DNA from: Populus alba
Taxonomy: Eukaryota > Streptophyta > Magnoliopsida > Malpighiales > Salicaceae
Length of the DNA: 64,000 bases
Direction: 5' to 3'
Assembly (NCBI RefSeq): GCF_005239225.2
Contig: NC_133292.1
Location: 8,466,985-8,530,984, forward strand
In this document: in pieces, positions 1 through 13,254 of the stretch
Position numbering within the stretch: the stretch's first letter is position 1
Layout of the letters: each line of letters opens with the position of its first letter
Position numbers and translations under genes: made by a program
Notes under the pieces: generated by a model
Database searches by the model: none
The model's input: only the letters and a program-made list of their open reading frames with translations
Told to the model about the DNA's origin: nothing

Positions 1-672
1 TTACAAAACATCAAAAAACTAAAGTCACCGAACTTCTCGACAGTTATTCTTAATCAGGTGAAATACTAAATATACACTCTTTCCTTTACCAGCCCGGATT
101 CATATTTTCGAACCGTTTGATTTCAGATTCACCGGTCATTAACATCACATTAGAAAAAATATATTAAATGATTAAAATTAAAGATTAAGTATCAATTTGT
201 AGACCGGTGGTGGTGTTTTAAGTTCTTAACGTCCGGAGCCTACGCAGGTCAACGTCATACTTTTCAAAACTCTGATAGCGGTGATTTCTTAAGAATAAAA
301 TCATACAATACGAGTGCAAATATAGTGGTTTTAAAAAATCAATCCCCATTGATAAGGAAAAAAAAAAAAAGAGAGGGAAAAACACCGATCCCCTCACCCA
401 GCCCAGGCCTGGTCCGATTTTAGAGAATATTTAAAAAACTACTAGTCTGGTAAAAAAAAAACTCATGCCGGACCGTGATCCTAGTCTGCCTAACCCATGG
501 GCCAAGCGGCCAGTATATCCTGAATATAAAATCAGGACTTCACTTTTGCCGTTTGTTTTAAAATTTAGAACACACGAACAACAGAGAGTCAAAAAGCTTC
601 TTCCGCACTCCATTTGGATTCTCTCTATATATCTATCACACCTAAAGAAAAAAAAGTAAAAACGGAAAGAAA
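1..672. other. Upstream region of REV1
   Basis: AT-rich non-coding DNA with several A-runs. The last ~50 bases before the REV1 start include a TATA-like stretch (about 622-632) and an A-rich leader directly before the ATG at 673. I see no other gene here; the short open frames on either strand overlap low-complexity sequence. Confidence 0.5.
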
Positions 673-3600
673 ATGAGTTTTGATTCTTCGCGATCCTCCT
701 CTGCCAATTCAAGTCGAAAATCAAAGAGAGGCTTGAATAATTCGAATTCTTCAAATAATAAAAATAGCAAGCAAAAAACCCTCGGCATGGGTTGGGGTGC
801 TAACTCTCTCTCCTCCTCTCGCTCCTCTTTTCGTAGCTCTCCTTTCTCCAATTTCGGCAGGTCCTCTCTCTCTCTCTCTATATATATTATATATTTTTTA
901 AAATAATTTTCAAGTTTTCTATGATAATTTTATTTTTCTGTAGAACTTGGAATTTCACAAGAAATGAACATGTTGCTTTACGTTCTTTTTAATGTGCTGC
1001 TTAATAATTTCTTAAAAAATACCTTAATTCAGATTTAATGGAACGTAATTTGTGAATAATGTTTTGTTGATTGTGTATTTGTGCTATAATTGTAATGTTT
1101 GAAAAAATAAAATTGGGTGCAGTTATATGGTAGAGAAGAATAGGAAGCTTCAACACCAGTTTGAAGCAGAGGCTTCCACTTCTCACCATTCTGGTTCGAG
1201 TTCCGGGAAGCTGATTTTTCAAGGAGTCTCTATTTTTATTGATGGTTTCACAATTCCTTCGAACCAGGTTAATTTTTCATACATTTCGTTTTAATCTGCG
1301 ATTCCTTACTGTTTGAATTTGTGTTTGATATTTACACCTGCTTCAGGAACTGCGAGCTTACATGTTGAAGTATGGTGGGCGATTTGCGAATTACTTTTCT
1401 AGGCATCAAGTTACGCATATAATCTGTAGCAGTCTTCCCGATAGTAAAATCAAGAACCTGAGGTTCACACTGTTATTGGTTTTATTTTCTGAAACCAATA
1501 AACATGGAATTGGAATTAATTTTTCTTTTCATTGCTGGTAATCCAATGCAGGTCATTTAGTGGTGGGCTCCCAGTGGTCAAACCTGCATGGATTTTGGAT
1601 TCTATTGCTGCTAACAAACTTTTGAGTTGTAAGTTGCCTGTTTTCTTGATCTTGACTTGTTATTATAGATGGCATAGTTCTTCGATGGAGAGTAGAAATA
1701 AGCAATAAGAGAACTTACCAAATCTAATTTTCTAAAGAGAAATGTATTAGATAAAGGACTAGAGGATTTTTAAGTGTAAGTGGTAACCATGTTGAGGTTG
1801 CATTCTCCTTGTTTTCTCTATCAATGCTTAAAAAAGCAGCGTTGGCTTTGTTAGAAAAAATTGCAGGGGTGGGGGCAGTCAGGAAAGTTTTTTTTTTTTT
1901 TTTTAATTTATTAAAAGAATTGAAATAGGTGAATGAGTTTTCCTTCTTTTGAAAGAGGAGTTTGACTGTTACTTGGCAATGGGTCACCTTCTTGTTTTTG
2001 CTGAAATATTGTCCACCTACATGTATTGACATTAACTTGTTAATACTCAGCAAGTCAATAACAGACATATCTTGATCAAAACCTAAAGATTAATCTGTGA
2101 GAGGCCTTGATAATGATTGAAATGTAAATTCTTTTGGCAAAAGGGTATAACTAATAAAGTTTCAAATTTGATGAGCCATTGCCCTGAGTGGGCCTGAGGG
2201 GATTCTGCCCTCTCACTTTCTCTGATGTTTGAGGAGTTAAAAGTATGTTAAATTCATACATCTTGACTCCATGAAATTTATTGTTTTGTCGCTAGGGATT
2301 CCTTACCAGCTCAACCAGCTTGCTAATAACCAACCAAAATTATCAGCCTTCTTTACCCTGAAAAGTAACCCAGTCCCAGAGAATGTTTTGACTGATGAAG
2401 TTTGTCAAGTGAACCTGGATCCAATTTTGAAGGGTGGCACCACAAAGGATGCATATATTTCCGAAGTGGATGAACCCGTGAGATTTGCCGAGCAAGCCAG
2501 CAAACTACTTGATGATCCTAATCATCAACTCAAGGAGCTAAATAGCAGTAGTGGAAAATCTGCAGAAGTAAAGATGGCAGAATTTGGTAGTAGTGATGCA
2601 GAATATGGAAACAGTGTAAACAACAAGCATCAATCTGGTCCAGATCAATTTTCTTCTTCAGTTAGTGGCTATTGCTTACACAATCAAAGTTTGGATGGAT
2701 CACTGAGTTCAGAACCTAGTGGGCCTTCAAATCGACGTCATTCAACTCTTGGGGATCCCAATTTTGTGGAAAATTACTTTAAGGTACTGGATTAGAATAC
2801 TGACTGTGCATTATTGAATAAGAAGATTGCTGCCACCCTGCACTTCTTCTCTACTGTTTTTATCTCCTTTAATTTCTATTCTTTTAAACCATGTGCATGA
2901 ATGATTACCTAGAACTTGATCTGGTCCTCATAAAATTGTATATACTTATTCTGGTATTTCTTTGTGTTTGTTATCTTGATGCCTTATCGATGTTTGATTT
3001 TTTGGGAATTGCAGATCTATATGTTTCTCTCATCAAGCTTAATATGATTTTCTTTCTTCTAACAAAAAGGTTTGTTTTGTCAGGCTATGCCAAAAGGTCA
3101 TGGTAATACAGGCCTATGTGTATGCTGAGCAGAAATATTTATTGTTGAGGCATTTGGTTGATACTTTCTTTGACTTTCCCAGTACTTGAGCCTTTCCCTG
3201 AAAGATCAGAGTTAAAATACTCAAAATTTTCAGCCACCAAACTGAAAATGACTAGTAGCTAGTTGGGTGTTACTGACCAATGATGCAATCGTTTTCTCAG
3301 TTCTCACAAGCCTGCTATATCAGAATTTTTGTTATAAGTCTGCCTTTTAGATTTTTGTTACTAATGAGTACTGACATGGCATCCATCACTTTATAACTTT
3401 ATTCTTCTCAATCTGTTCCTCTCTACAGTATCCATCCTATGTGTTTGTGGATTGCGCATTTAATTCTGTTTATTAGGAAAGTAAATTTATTATAGTAGAT
3501 TCATATGCTTGTAGAATCCACAAGTGCTTCTACTTAAGGACATTGAATGCATAATTTTCTTGATGAGTCATTTTTGTCATGTGATCACTCTCTTGACATC

Positions 3601-6600
3601 TTGTGAATTTTCCATTCCTCAATGTGTTGATAGTTTAGGGTACTCCCATGGTGCCTTCTTTGGTGACATGCTGACCAAACTTTGGTTCTTGCAGAGTTCA
3701 AGGCTGCACTTCATAGGAACCTGGAGAAGTCGGTACCGTAAGCGTTTTCCTAGCTCATCAAGTGAGTTTAAGTGCAGAAGCTCAGATCTCAACACCTCTG
3801 ATAATTCTTACAAGTCAACTATTATCCATGTTGACATGGTATTGTTTTTGAACATACTCCTGCTTGTGTCTTCTTTCCTTGTGAATTAGTTAAGGTGCTC
3901 ATGCAGCTGGCATGAATTGTCCAATAGTTCCATCTTATCACCATTTTCAATTTTAGCATATAAGCACTGTTGATTTAGTAGTAGTATGAGATTCAGAACT
4001 GTAAAAATAGTTGGACTTGGATGTCATTTAGATATTTTTTTTGTCTTCCCATATTTCTTCATTTTGTTTTCTTGATGGTCACTGGCTTTATATGCTGCAC
4101 AGGACTGCTTTTTTGTTTCTGTAGTCATCCGAAATCATCCAGAGTTACATGATAAGCCTGTAGCAGTATGCCATTCTGACAACCCAAAAGGAACAGCTGA
4201 AATTTCATCAGCAAACTACCCTGCCCGAAACTATGGAGTTAAGGCTGGGATTTTTGTTAGAGATGCCAAAGCCCTTTGTCCGCAACTTGTCATTTTCCCT
4301 TACAATTTCAAAGCTTATGAAGAAGTAGCTGATCAGCTTTACAACATCTTGCATAAGCACTGCCACAAAGTGCAGGCCGTAAGCTGTGATGAAGCATTTT
4401 TAGACATCACGGAAAAAGATATGGGAGATCCTGAGCTTTTAGCTTCAACAATAAGGAAAGAGATTTTTGACACTACAGGATGCACTGCAAGTGCTGGGAT
4501 AGCTGGGAATATGCTCATGGCTCGACTTGCCACTAGAAGTGCTAAACCCAATGGTCAATGCCATATCCCTTCTGTAAGTGTGGATGAGTATCTACACAAA
4601 CTTCCAATTAAGGCACTTCCAGGAATAGGGCACGTTTTGGAGGAGAAGTTGAAGAAGCAAAATGTTTGGACTTGTGGACAATTACGCCTGATATCCAAGG
4701 AATCTCTTCAAAAGGATTTTGGACTGAAAACTGGAGAAATGTTGTGGAACTATAGTAGAGGAGTTGATAATAGACTGGTTGGTAACATTCAGGAAAGCAA
4801 GACTGTAGGTGCTGAAGTCAACTGGGGTGTCCGGTTCAAGGATCTGCAAGACAGTCAATGTTTCCTATTAAATCTATGCAAGGAGGTTTCGTTCCGTTTG
4901 CAAGGATGTAGATTGCAAGGGCGCACATTTACCCTTAAGATAAAGAAGAGAAGAAAAGATGCCGATGAACCTGCTAAATATATGGGCTGCGGGGACTGTG
5001 AGAATCTGAGCCACTCCATGACAGTTCCTAATGCTACTGATGATGTTGAAGTTCTTCAAAGGATAACAAAGCAGCTCTTTGGGTCTTTCTGCTTGGATGT
5101 CAAGGACATTCGGGGTGTTGGCTTGCAAGTTTCCAAGCTTGAAAATGCAGACCCTTCTAAACAAGTGCTTGAAAGAAACTATTTGAGGTCATGGCTCACC
5201 TCTTCCTCAGCAACTACTGAAAAAGAGTGTAGCATCAACAGTATGGACAAAGAGAGGGCTAGGATAGATTCTGAGGTGAAGAACATGATTGGAACTTCAG
5301 GCCAATTATTTCCTGACCAGACTGGGTTTTCTGCTCAAGTGGACAACAATTCATCAAGTGGTATTTCAGTTCCACCACCTTTATCTCATCTTGATATGGG
5401 AGTTGTCAAGAGTCTTCCAGCAGAACTTTTTTCTGAGTTAAATGAAATTTATGGAGGGAAGTTAACAGATTTCATTGCTAAAAGCAGTGTTGCAAGTGAA
5501 AACACCAACAGTTATCCTAGCACCCCTTCAGCTGAAGGGCAAGAGCTTGCAGTTGACGGTGGCAAGGGACCTCTTGCATCTGATATGATTCCCCTTGACT
5601 TCATAATGGTGGAAAATAGGGCAAAACAGCATATGATTGAGGAAGCACAAGCAGCACCTTCTGGGGCTGGATTGCAGAATGAGGCCATTTGCTCTGTAAG
5701 CACTAACAATACTGATTTAATGCCTTTATCTCTAAGTCAAGTGGATGTATCAGTGTTACAACAATTGCCAGAAGAATTGAGAGGTGACATACTTGGACAG
5801 CTTCCTGCGCACAGAAAACAAGAGTTGACTTCAAATGCTGGATCACACCCTCTTTCAGAAAATCCTGAGGGATTTTTGATTATTAAAATCACTGAGAATC
5901 AATCAAATTCCATTGCCTCTGTTTTGAATACTAATCTTTGGATGGGGAGCCCCCCACGGTGGGTTGATAAGTTCACAGTCAGCAGCTGCTTGATATTAAA
6001 GACTTTGGCAGAGTTGTATTACAAACTGGGATCAACTGGAAGTCTATCTCCTATACTGCAACGCATGATTTCTGAATGTCTATATCCTTTGGATGAAAAT
6101 AGTGATGCTTGTGTTGAGGAAGCTACATATGATTTGTGTGAGCTTTTCAAGCAATATGTTAAACTAAAGATAAAGCTAGACCTCGAAGAAATTTATGTTT
6201 GTTTCTGTCTTCTTAGAAGGTATGTGCATGTATCTGATTGGTCTCTTTTTGTGTCTCTCTGTCTCATGTGTGCATGTGCGTGTGCACATATGCACCTGTA
6301 GTTCTTGCTTCTCTCCAGTTCCTGTCTTTTGCAAGTTATTGTTGCTAGAGTAGGTGCAACTAGTTCTTACCTCTGCAAGTTGGGTTTGGTAAGATTGATT
6401 ATAAAGAAACGGTAGTGGTAATGCACAATTAAGCATTGCATTTTGTTACCACCTTTTGTAGTTGGTCTATCATATTGAAATAGTCTTGTATGTAAATTTC
6501 TCTGTTTCTCGTGTTTAATTTTGATTTTGTTGCTGATGTTAAGTGTGGCTTGTTTTATGATGGCTAATTATGTTTGCAATATTGGGCTTCATGAATGATG

Positions 6601-7404
6601 ATGCCATTTTATTTCTGGTCTTAATAAGCTATACTACTGCTGAATTCATGCTCTTTATTTATATGGCAAATTCTTATTCAAATCTTTGATGTGTTTCGCT
6701 AATGAAACTTCAATCTTGCCTCAGGTTGACGACCAAGTCGAAATTCCTCCTACAAGTATACAATATTGTCTTTCCTTACCTTCAGGTTAGCACACCCACT
6801 TTTTTATTGATTCTGTTGTAGATGTTTTGCATTTATCGTGGAAGCAATTTTATTGTGGTTATATAATGATGCATACAGTTTCTCTATAAAACTCATATTT
6901 GAGATGTGTATGAATAATTTATATGACAGTTGGTTAGAAGATTTGCTATGATTTAACAATGCTTTGTGGTTCCACCAAGTTGTATATTTGATTTTATAAT
7001 ACCCTATCAGGACCTGTTGCCACATTGAAAGTAATTATTGCATGTTCTTGTGCTGATTGTCATTTATCTCAAGTGTTTTTGTTTGCTTTTTTCATGCACA
7101 ATAAGAATTTAATCCTTTTGTGCTAATATTGTGTCCTAGCATCTCTCTTCATTTGTTCCATTGGATACTATTGCTTGCTGAGGATTTTGCACTTTAGGAA
7201 GTTGAACTTGTAGCTTTAATTTTACTTTGAGGTCTTCATTTGTTCTTCCCTTCTTCCACTTTGTTTTGACGCCTTTTGACTTATGAGCCTCTTTTCTTTT
7301 ATTTTACTTTTAATCCACAATTGGAATTCTGACTTCCTGTTCCTGTGACCTCAATCTTCTAGGCATCTGTTGGAGAAAATTATGGAGGAGGTTTGCATAT
7401 TTAA
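673..7404 (+). CDS. REV1: DNA repair protein REV1 (Y-family translesion polymerase)
   Basis: Deoxycytidyl transferase that inserts dC opposite abasic sites and damaged guanines and scaffolds other bypass polymerases in the nucleus. Nine exons with GT-AG borders: 673-860, 1123-1267, 1347-1462, 1552-1628, 2296-2783, 3695-3838, 4103-6219, 6725-6785, 7363-7404. Phases agree at every junction and give 1,125 residues, close to the plant family size. The order is a Ser/Asn-rich N-terminus, a BRCT domain (about 92-180, exons 2-4), the SRLH segment (339-343, whose Arg is likely the dCTP-pairing residue), and the palm with Asp385 (VDMD) and Asp482-Glu483 (SCDEAFLD). Two ubiquitin-binding motifs follow, with Leu-Pro cores near residues 816 and 933. 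The last exons encode the REV7/polymerase-binding C-terminal domain. Exon borders were set by frame and by remembered plant REV1 similarity. No lesion was seen. Confidence 0.95.
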
Positions 7405-9470
7405 ATGATTTATTACAGCCTTTCTGAAAGGACTTCATAGCTCCACCCATTTCCTACACGATGTAAAGTGAAGCAATTCATGGGGAAGAGTTATCAACCA
7501 TTTACTTTGCTATCCCAATTTGGGGTCTCACAGTGTTAACCAACCCTAATGGTAAGATCAAATCTGATAGTTAGTAGCTTGGATTATATATTGCTGATTT
7601 TCTTAGGATCCATGGATCTCTGCTTTGAAGTTTTAGCAATCCAAGTTTCTAGCATTTACATCTAAACTGCTATTATTTCTTCTTAAATTTGTTCTTACTC
7701 CAAACATCTGGATGAATGAATTTCTTGGATTTTTGTCTCACTACGCCTTTCTATTGATGATCACAACAGGCTAATCCATACAAATGCCTTTCTATTTAAA
7801 CCCCGATTCAACTATAGGGTGTTTTGCTTGAAACCCTTTCAGTTAGATTCTGTCCATTTTCCATTATATAATATGAGTGGCATGTGTTTTTCTATAAAAT
7901 ATAAAAATCACGACTAGAAGAAATCAATTGTTTTATGTTTTTTCTTGGTGTTTTGAGGATAACACGTGACTTGAACATGGTATTTTTAATGGCTAGAATG
8001 GACACTTTCACAAAAAAGCTTTAATATAGGGGGTGTTTGCACAGCTTAGCTAACCACAACATTATTGTGATTTCCATGGCTGTGCCATAAGCTTTATCTT
8101 TGTGAAAGTGTCTGCATGATTAGTCTCTCCCAGCATGCCAGACCATCTTAATTAGTTGAGTACCGTATGCCTTCTCATTAATTAATATTTCATTCAATGA
8201 TGGTCTGATTTCTTAACCTTTCACTGGATTTTAATATGAAGCTTTGCTGATCTCATGCCTTTTAATGATTTCATGAATTCATATTTGATAGCTGTGAGCC
8301 TGCGAGTTGATTGTCATAAGCTCCAAAATCTGATCGCTCCATCTTGCTGTCATGAAGAATGACTGTTAACAACTAGTTTAGCACAGATTTGCTAACCATG
8401 GTTTTGGCTTCTCATCTCAGGTTCCCAGAGATGATTGAACTTCTGATCTGTCATCTTTGAATGGAGTTGCACGTGTGCTCTTGGCTTGAGACTCGTTACC
8501 AATCTTGCAGGTGATTCACCGAGTGAAAGTATATCCTGAATCACTGTTACTATTTATAATGCATTCAAATAAAAATTCATGTGTTCTGGAAGGTTTTGAT
8601 TTTCATCCCTTTTTTGGCCAATTGCAGCTATATGTGGTTTTGGAATGCTGTAGGCATTTAAGCCTTCTAAGATTGGTATTATTGCTCCAGGCCTGAGTAT
8701 TCATAGCTTATTGGGCACGCCTGATGTTGATATGAACGATCATTTCTGTAACCAACCTGAAGAACTTGAGGCTGTGTTTATGAAAGGTTGACCCAGAACT
8801 TTGGGGAAACTATCCAAACTGAGTGGAATGGGTCATAACAGGGCTTACACATCCCATCATTGTGCTACAATTGGATCATTGGTGCTGCACTTGGAGCATT
8901 TCATTTTCATAACCACCCTTGTGCAGTTTCTGCTGGCCCATGAGCATTGTCTTGGAAACACCTCAGTTTGAAGGTAGCCATTTTCTTCCTGGTGTGAATC
9001 CTCAGATAGATTTCCTCGATTTATAGAAAATCCAGCTGATAATATACTAAATCCTTACGAATTGCTAAGCACAGTGGGGTCTTCAATTCATGTTTCAGAA
9101 ATAGTTTTAGCGATTGAAGGAACAGATCAATAGACATGTGCATCATCACAGTGTATCAGTTCAATCCATTGAAGTGCAAAGGATGTTACAAAGTCGCCCT
9201 GTTGAGCTAGATGGGTTTAATGCAGCACCGATAATGAATCGTCTTCTTGATGGTATGGTGCTACAGTTAAAAAATCTGCATTGTTGATGGTTGGTGACTA
9301 TTTATGCTGCATCAAAGCTACCAGCATTCGAGTTCTTATTCATGTTCCTTCATCCTGAATGAAATCTAACCGGAACCGTCATTACCGCTGCGACATAGAG
9401 ATGGTAACAACATTTTCACTAGCATCATAGTTAACCATCAGCATTAACATTCAGTCCTTGTTTGTTTGTA
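7405..9470. other. Downstream of REV1: no gene recognised
   Basis: Probable 3' UTR followed by intergenic sequence. From about 8,400 to 9,400 the composition is less AT-rich than the introns nearby, and several AG/GT pairs could be splice sites, so a long spliced 3' UTR or a non-coding transcript is possible. No reading frame over ~65 codons matches anything I know. Confidence 0.4.
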
Positions 9471-9479
9471 TTAAAGTGG

Positions 9480-9930
9480 TTTTCTAAAACAATTTAGACG
9501 CTTTCTGACCGTTCGGTCGGTGAATAGAATGTGTCGTCATTAAAATGTGTTGCGAAAACACAATTTAAAGAGGGTTTTGTGGTTTCCTCTTTTAAACTCG
9601 GGAAAACACTTTCCCATTTTGCTCGGTGCATATTATCACTATTTAAACTATTTTGAAGTTTATTGTTCATCAATGTTTGTTCTTTTTTAATTTGCAATAT
9701 TAATTATAAATAAATAATGATTAAGATATACTTCATTCGAGTTATGGAATATTTATATTTAGATATTGGTTTGAGGTTTGGGAAGCACTTTTCATTCTGT
9801 AGGTTACATGTCAGCTTTTGCAATTGATTTTTCAAAGTTTTTCAACTCATTTTTTCATTGCACAACCAAATATAATAAAACAATTCATTTTCCCAGTTTA
9901 TTTTCCATTGAATAAATGAGGCCTAAAAAA
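9480..9930. repeat. Possible dispersed repeat
   Basis: A block with repeated GGAAAA/TTTTCC-type words in both orientations, of a kind commonly dispersed in plant genomes. The ends and any target duplication could not be defined. It has no coding capacity. Confidence 0.25.
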
Positions 9931-11240
9931 CTAATAACTAAAAAATTTACTATTTTAGAAAGTTTAATAGCTCTAAAATGTAGTATTTCGAGTTCATTTT
10001 TTTCTACCACATGACCAAACATCAGAAAAAAGATTTCTAATTTATTTTATAATCAAACATCATACAATAATTTGTTTTTATTGAAAATTACTTTTCTTGA
10101 AACTCATTTTTAAAAGAAATTAGGCTAACAAAAAGTCCTTGATAATTATATTGTTAGTACTTATTAGACAAGATGCACACGTGTAGGGTTTGAGTGTACT
10201 AAATAGGATGATCTAGTAAAAAAAACTAAAGTTCAATAAAAAAGAGTTGAGGGGAAAAAAAAATGAAAAAAAGATAAATAAAGAAAATGATAAGAATATA
10301 ACAATTAAAATAATGACAAAAAATAAATTAAAAAAACATATGTAATAAAATAAAAAGGGAAAAAATTGCAATAATCAAGAAAAGAAAAGTATAAAGCACA
10401 AAAATAAAGTAATTAAAAGTAAAGGGACCAAACTGGATAATAAAATGAAATTGAATAAATTAAAATTCACAAGATTAAATTAAAAAAATCCAAACTTTAA
10501 AAAGATTTAAAAGCAGAATAAACAGTAATTAAAGAAGAAGGATCAAAATTAATAATATTACAAACCGGAGGACAATTAATTTTTTAAAAGTTCAAATGCA
10601 ATTTTCTAGAAAATAAGAGAGAAAAAAGAGAATAAAAAAAAAACTTCTATCGCAGCCCAGCCGACCCTCCTCTTTGAGGATGACGAGCCGCTCTTAATGC
10701 TGCAGCAGAAGCAAGATTTTAGTTGATGTTTTGGATCTCATGCACCACTTGAATAACATGGAGGCCATCATGCGTTGATAAGTGATAATTTTTTTTAATA
10801 ATATTTTTAAACCTAAAATTACATGATAGAAGAGCCCCTCACTTAAGAATTAATTTTTTTTGTGTTTCAAAGGACAATAATATTTATATTGTAGCAAAAA
10901 AAAATAATAATTCACATGTTATTTTGCCTCCATTCAAATATGCAATATGAATATATTTCATGGAAAAGATATATTTATTTAATTGTATGCTTAGTCAGTT
11001 TTTTAAGCAAATGCAAAATCATATTTACATTGCTTCAACCCACAATAAACTGTGTTTTGTTTTGGTGAAATGTAAAAATTTAGTTTTTTTTTAAATAAAT
11101 TTGAAGTTAACTATTAGTCACTGATATTTCCTTAAATAGATTACTCTCTCCTTTCTATTATCACGTCCACGAGATCATCACTTTTGCAATTCATTTCTTA
11201 CCCCCTACATCTTGGTAGGGAGGGGGAGGCGATGAATTAT
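9931..11240. other. A-rich intergenic DNA
   Basis: From about 10,200 to 10,640 the top strand is strongly purine-rich (A with G), a strand-biased low-complexity stretch. A short GC-richer island lies at about 10,650-10,720. I see no gene. Confidence 0.5.
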
Positions 11241-11246
11241 GATTTT

Positions 11247-11630
11247 TCAATCCCACGAAAAGTGGCATCCTTTTCCTTTTCTCCAAAGATATGAGATATG
11301 GTCGAATTTAAAATCTTTAAAATGTCGTTTTGTAGCAATGAGGACCGTGGACTGAAGACCAGAAAGTATTGCTAACAACCCAGAAATGTATGAAACCATT
11401 ACCAAACACAACAGTTCCCTCCACGGAAAGAATGGAGAATTGACCCTTTCAACAGGTTGATTCTCATGTGTATGTTGCTGGCACGTGCTTTGAAATAGGA
11501 GATCAACCCCTGTCATGTGACTGGACAGCCTATCAAGCTGGGCATTCATACAGGTCGACTTACTGCGGGTTCTTTCCTTCATCTCCCCATAATTCAACTT
11601 GCTGATTTTTAGGCCATTGTATACAGTCAA
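11247..11630 (-). other. Unrecognised 127-codon open frame
   Basis: An uninterrupted frame with a less AT-rich composition than its surroundings. The predicted product has one hydrophobic stretch near the middle (around residues 70-95) and a basic C-terminus. I recognise no domain. It is long for chance in this AT-rich DNA but has no clear promoter or homologue that I can name. It could be a gene fragment, an exon, or chance. Confidence 0.2.
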
Positions 11631-11639
11631 GATTGTAAT

Positions 11640-12519
11640 TTAGTCAGTTAGTTGAACTTGAATTGTATTTGTTTTAAAAATTTTTCTAGTTTTCTTTTCC
11701 CGCAAGAAAAATATTCTCCGATTTCCTCTCCCAAGTGGGCAAATATTACAATCGTTCTCGTGTGTTAGGCTCGAATTTACTGTAGGAGAAAAACATGAAA
11801 CTTAAAGCATTGGAGATGAAATCTCTGTAGAAAGTCTCGTTGATGTTGTTGTCAGCCAAGCAACGTAATGCTGGGTTCTCTAGCTAAACTAGATCACGTC
11901 CTCTTCATTTGAAGGTCAGATCAACATGTTCTATCACATAATTTATCTACTTTAAAGTTGTTAGTTAGTGATCTTTTCCTTGTTGCAGTATATCGGGGCT
12001 ACGAGTTTGGCGGCATGTAAAACAGTAACTTCTAATTAATCTCTACCCGGCCATTCAGGCCCCGCCATATGCCTAGTTGATTGCGGCATAGTGGATACAG
12101 AATAGGAAACTACAGAGAAAGTCTGCTACGCCCTACTCAATCTATGAGATTTAGACGAGTGAAAAGAATTCGGGTTTGTTCAACTGACAGTAGTAATGGG
12201 AAAAGGACACAAGGCATTTGGGACTCAATGGGAGTAGGTTGGAGTTGGGGGGCCTGAGGAAAGGGGACGAGCCCTTGCCTTTTTGTTAGGTGAAAAAAAC
12301 ACTAGTATAAGATCAAAAAGGAGAGTTTTGTATCCTTATCGATTCTTGCCTGAAAAATTGACTCGGCTCGTATCCTACCTCAATATTCTCAACATGTCAA
12401 CAGTCAAATTGTAGATTTCACATTTGAAGCACCAAATTCAAACGCACGCATGAGCTACACAACAGCGTTAACCGTGAGTCAAATTGTAAAAACATAAACA
12501 CTCTGTCTCTCCCTCCTAA
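11640..12519. other. Upstream region of the secreted-peptide gene
   Basis: Intergenic DNA with no open frame of note. It ends at the TATA box of the PIP-like gene. Confidence 0.4.
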
Positions 12520-12527
12520 TATATAAA
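12520..12527 (+). promoter_or_regulatory. TATA box of the PIP-like peptide gene
   Basis: TATATAAA lies 98 bases before the ATG at 12625. A start site about 30 bases downstream would leave a leader of roughly 70 bases, with AG-repeats just before the ATG. Confidence 0.55.
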
Positions 12528-12624
12528 CAACGATCCTCTCTTCTCACTTTTCATCACATTAGATAGCAATAAACAACTTCACCCCTACCTAACGCTAAGC
12601 CAGAGAGAGATCTAGAGAGAGAAA

Positions 12625-12816
12625 ATGAGGTGCAGTTCATTTATACTAGCTTTCAATGCTCTTTCTATATTGATCTTCTTCCTCTTGCTGTCGTACACCA
12701 TGCACGTTGAGGGTAGGCCTGTTACACAAGGACACTCTTTTGAATGGGAGAAGGGTGTTACACTTAATATAAGGCAAGCTCGTTCGGGGCCAAGCAATCG
12801 CGGACGTGGTCACTGA
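12625..12816 (+). CDS. PIP/PIPL-type secreted signalling peptide precursor
   Basis: A 63-residue single-exon precursor. Residues 1-30 form a signal peptide (basic start, a long Leu/Ile/Phe core, then HVEG). A short variable region follows, and the C-terminus has SGPS at 54-57 and GRGH as the last four residues. This SGPS-(2)-GxGH ending defines the PAMP-induced secreted peptide and PIP-like family. Members are cut to a ~13-residue ligand with hydroxyproline, secreted, and in Arabidopsis PIP1 is sensed by the receptor kinase RLK7 to amplify immunity. Here the proline of the common SGPSP core is replaced by Asn, leaving only one Pro in the core. The family call rests on the terminal motif and the precursor layout; the receptor and role in this plant are inferred. 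Confidence 0.8.
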   Translation: MRCSSFILAFNALSILIFFLLLSYTMHVEGRPVTQGHSFEWEKGVTLNIRQARSGPSNRGRGH

Positions 12817-13130
12817 TATTTGCGAACCAGTATTCTGGTGCTTAATCATTTGTTTTGTCTCTTGATCGTATTCTTCTTACAATTTTTTGCGTTCTTCTCA
12901 TAGAAGCAGACATATATACAGATAGTCTGAATCAAACAAGGAAACTCTATGATGCATATGCAGTTAAGAATGTCGGGGAGACTCTCTCCTCGTACAACAT
13001 GGTTATTCCTTCTCTAGATCTCTTTTGTGACTTAGATATTCGAATGCAATTTGTAAATGAATCTGTTGTTCAATGATTCATGCCATTCTCTGCTTGATTT
13101 GGGAATTGCACAAAATAAAGTTTTGTCTTC
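12817..13130 (+). other. Probable 3' UTR of the PIP-like gene
   Basis: A 73-codon frame starting at 12855 lies here but shows no signal peptide or known motif. An AATAAA-like signal (AAAATAAAG) at about 13112-13120 suits the transcript end. Confidence 0.4.
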
Positions 13131-13254
13131 TTGTTGTTCATATATAATGGTGTACTCCGTTTTTCATTTTATTTTATAATATTAATAATAATTATATTAA
13201 TGTATTTTTGCAAAAGAATAAATCTAGCCTGATTTTATCCATCATATAAACCTG

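Noticed and set aside
12855..13076. 73-codon frame downstream of the PIP-like gene
   Set aside because: It lies in the probable 3' UTR; no signal peptide after a clear start and no known motif.
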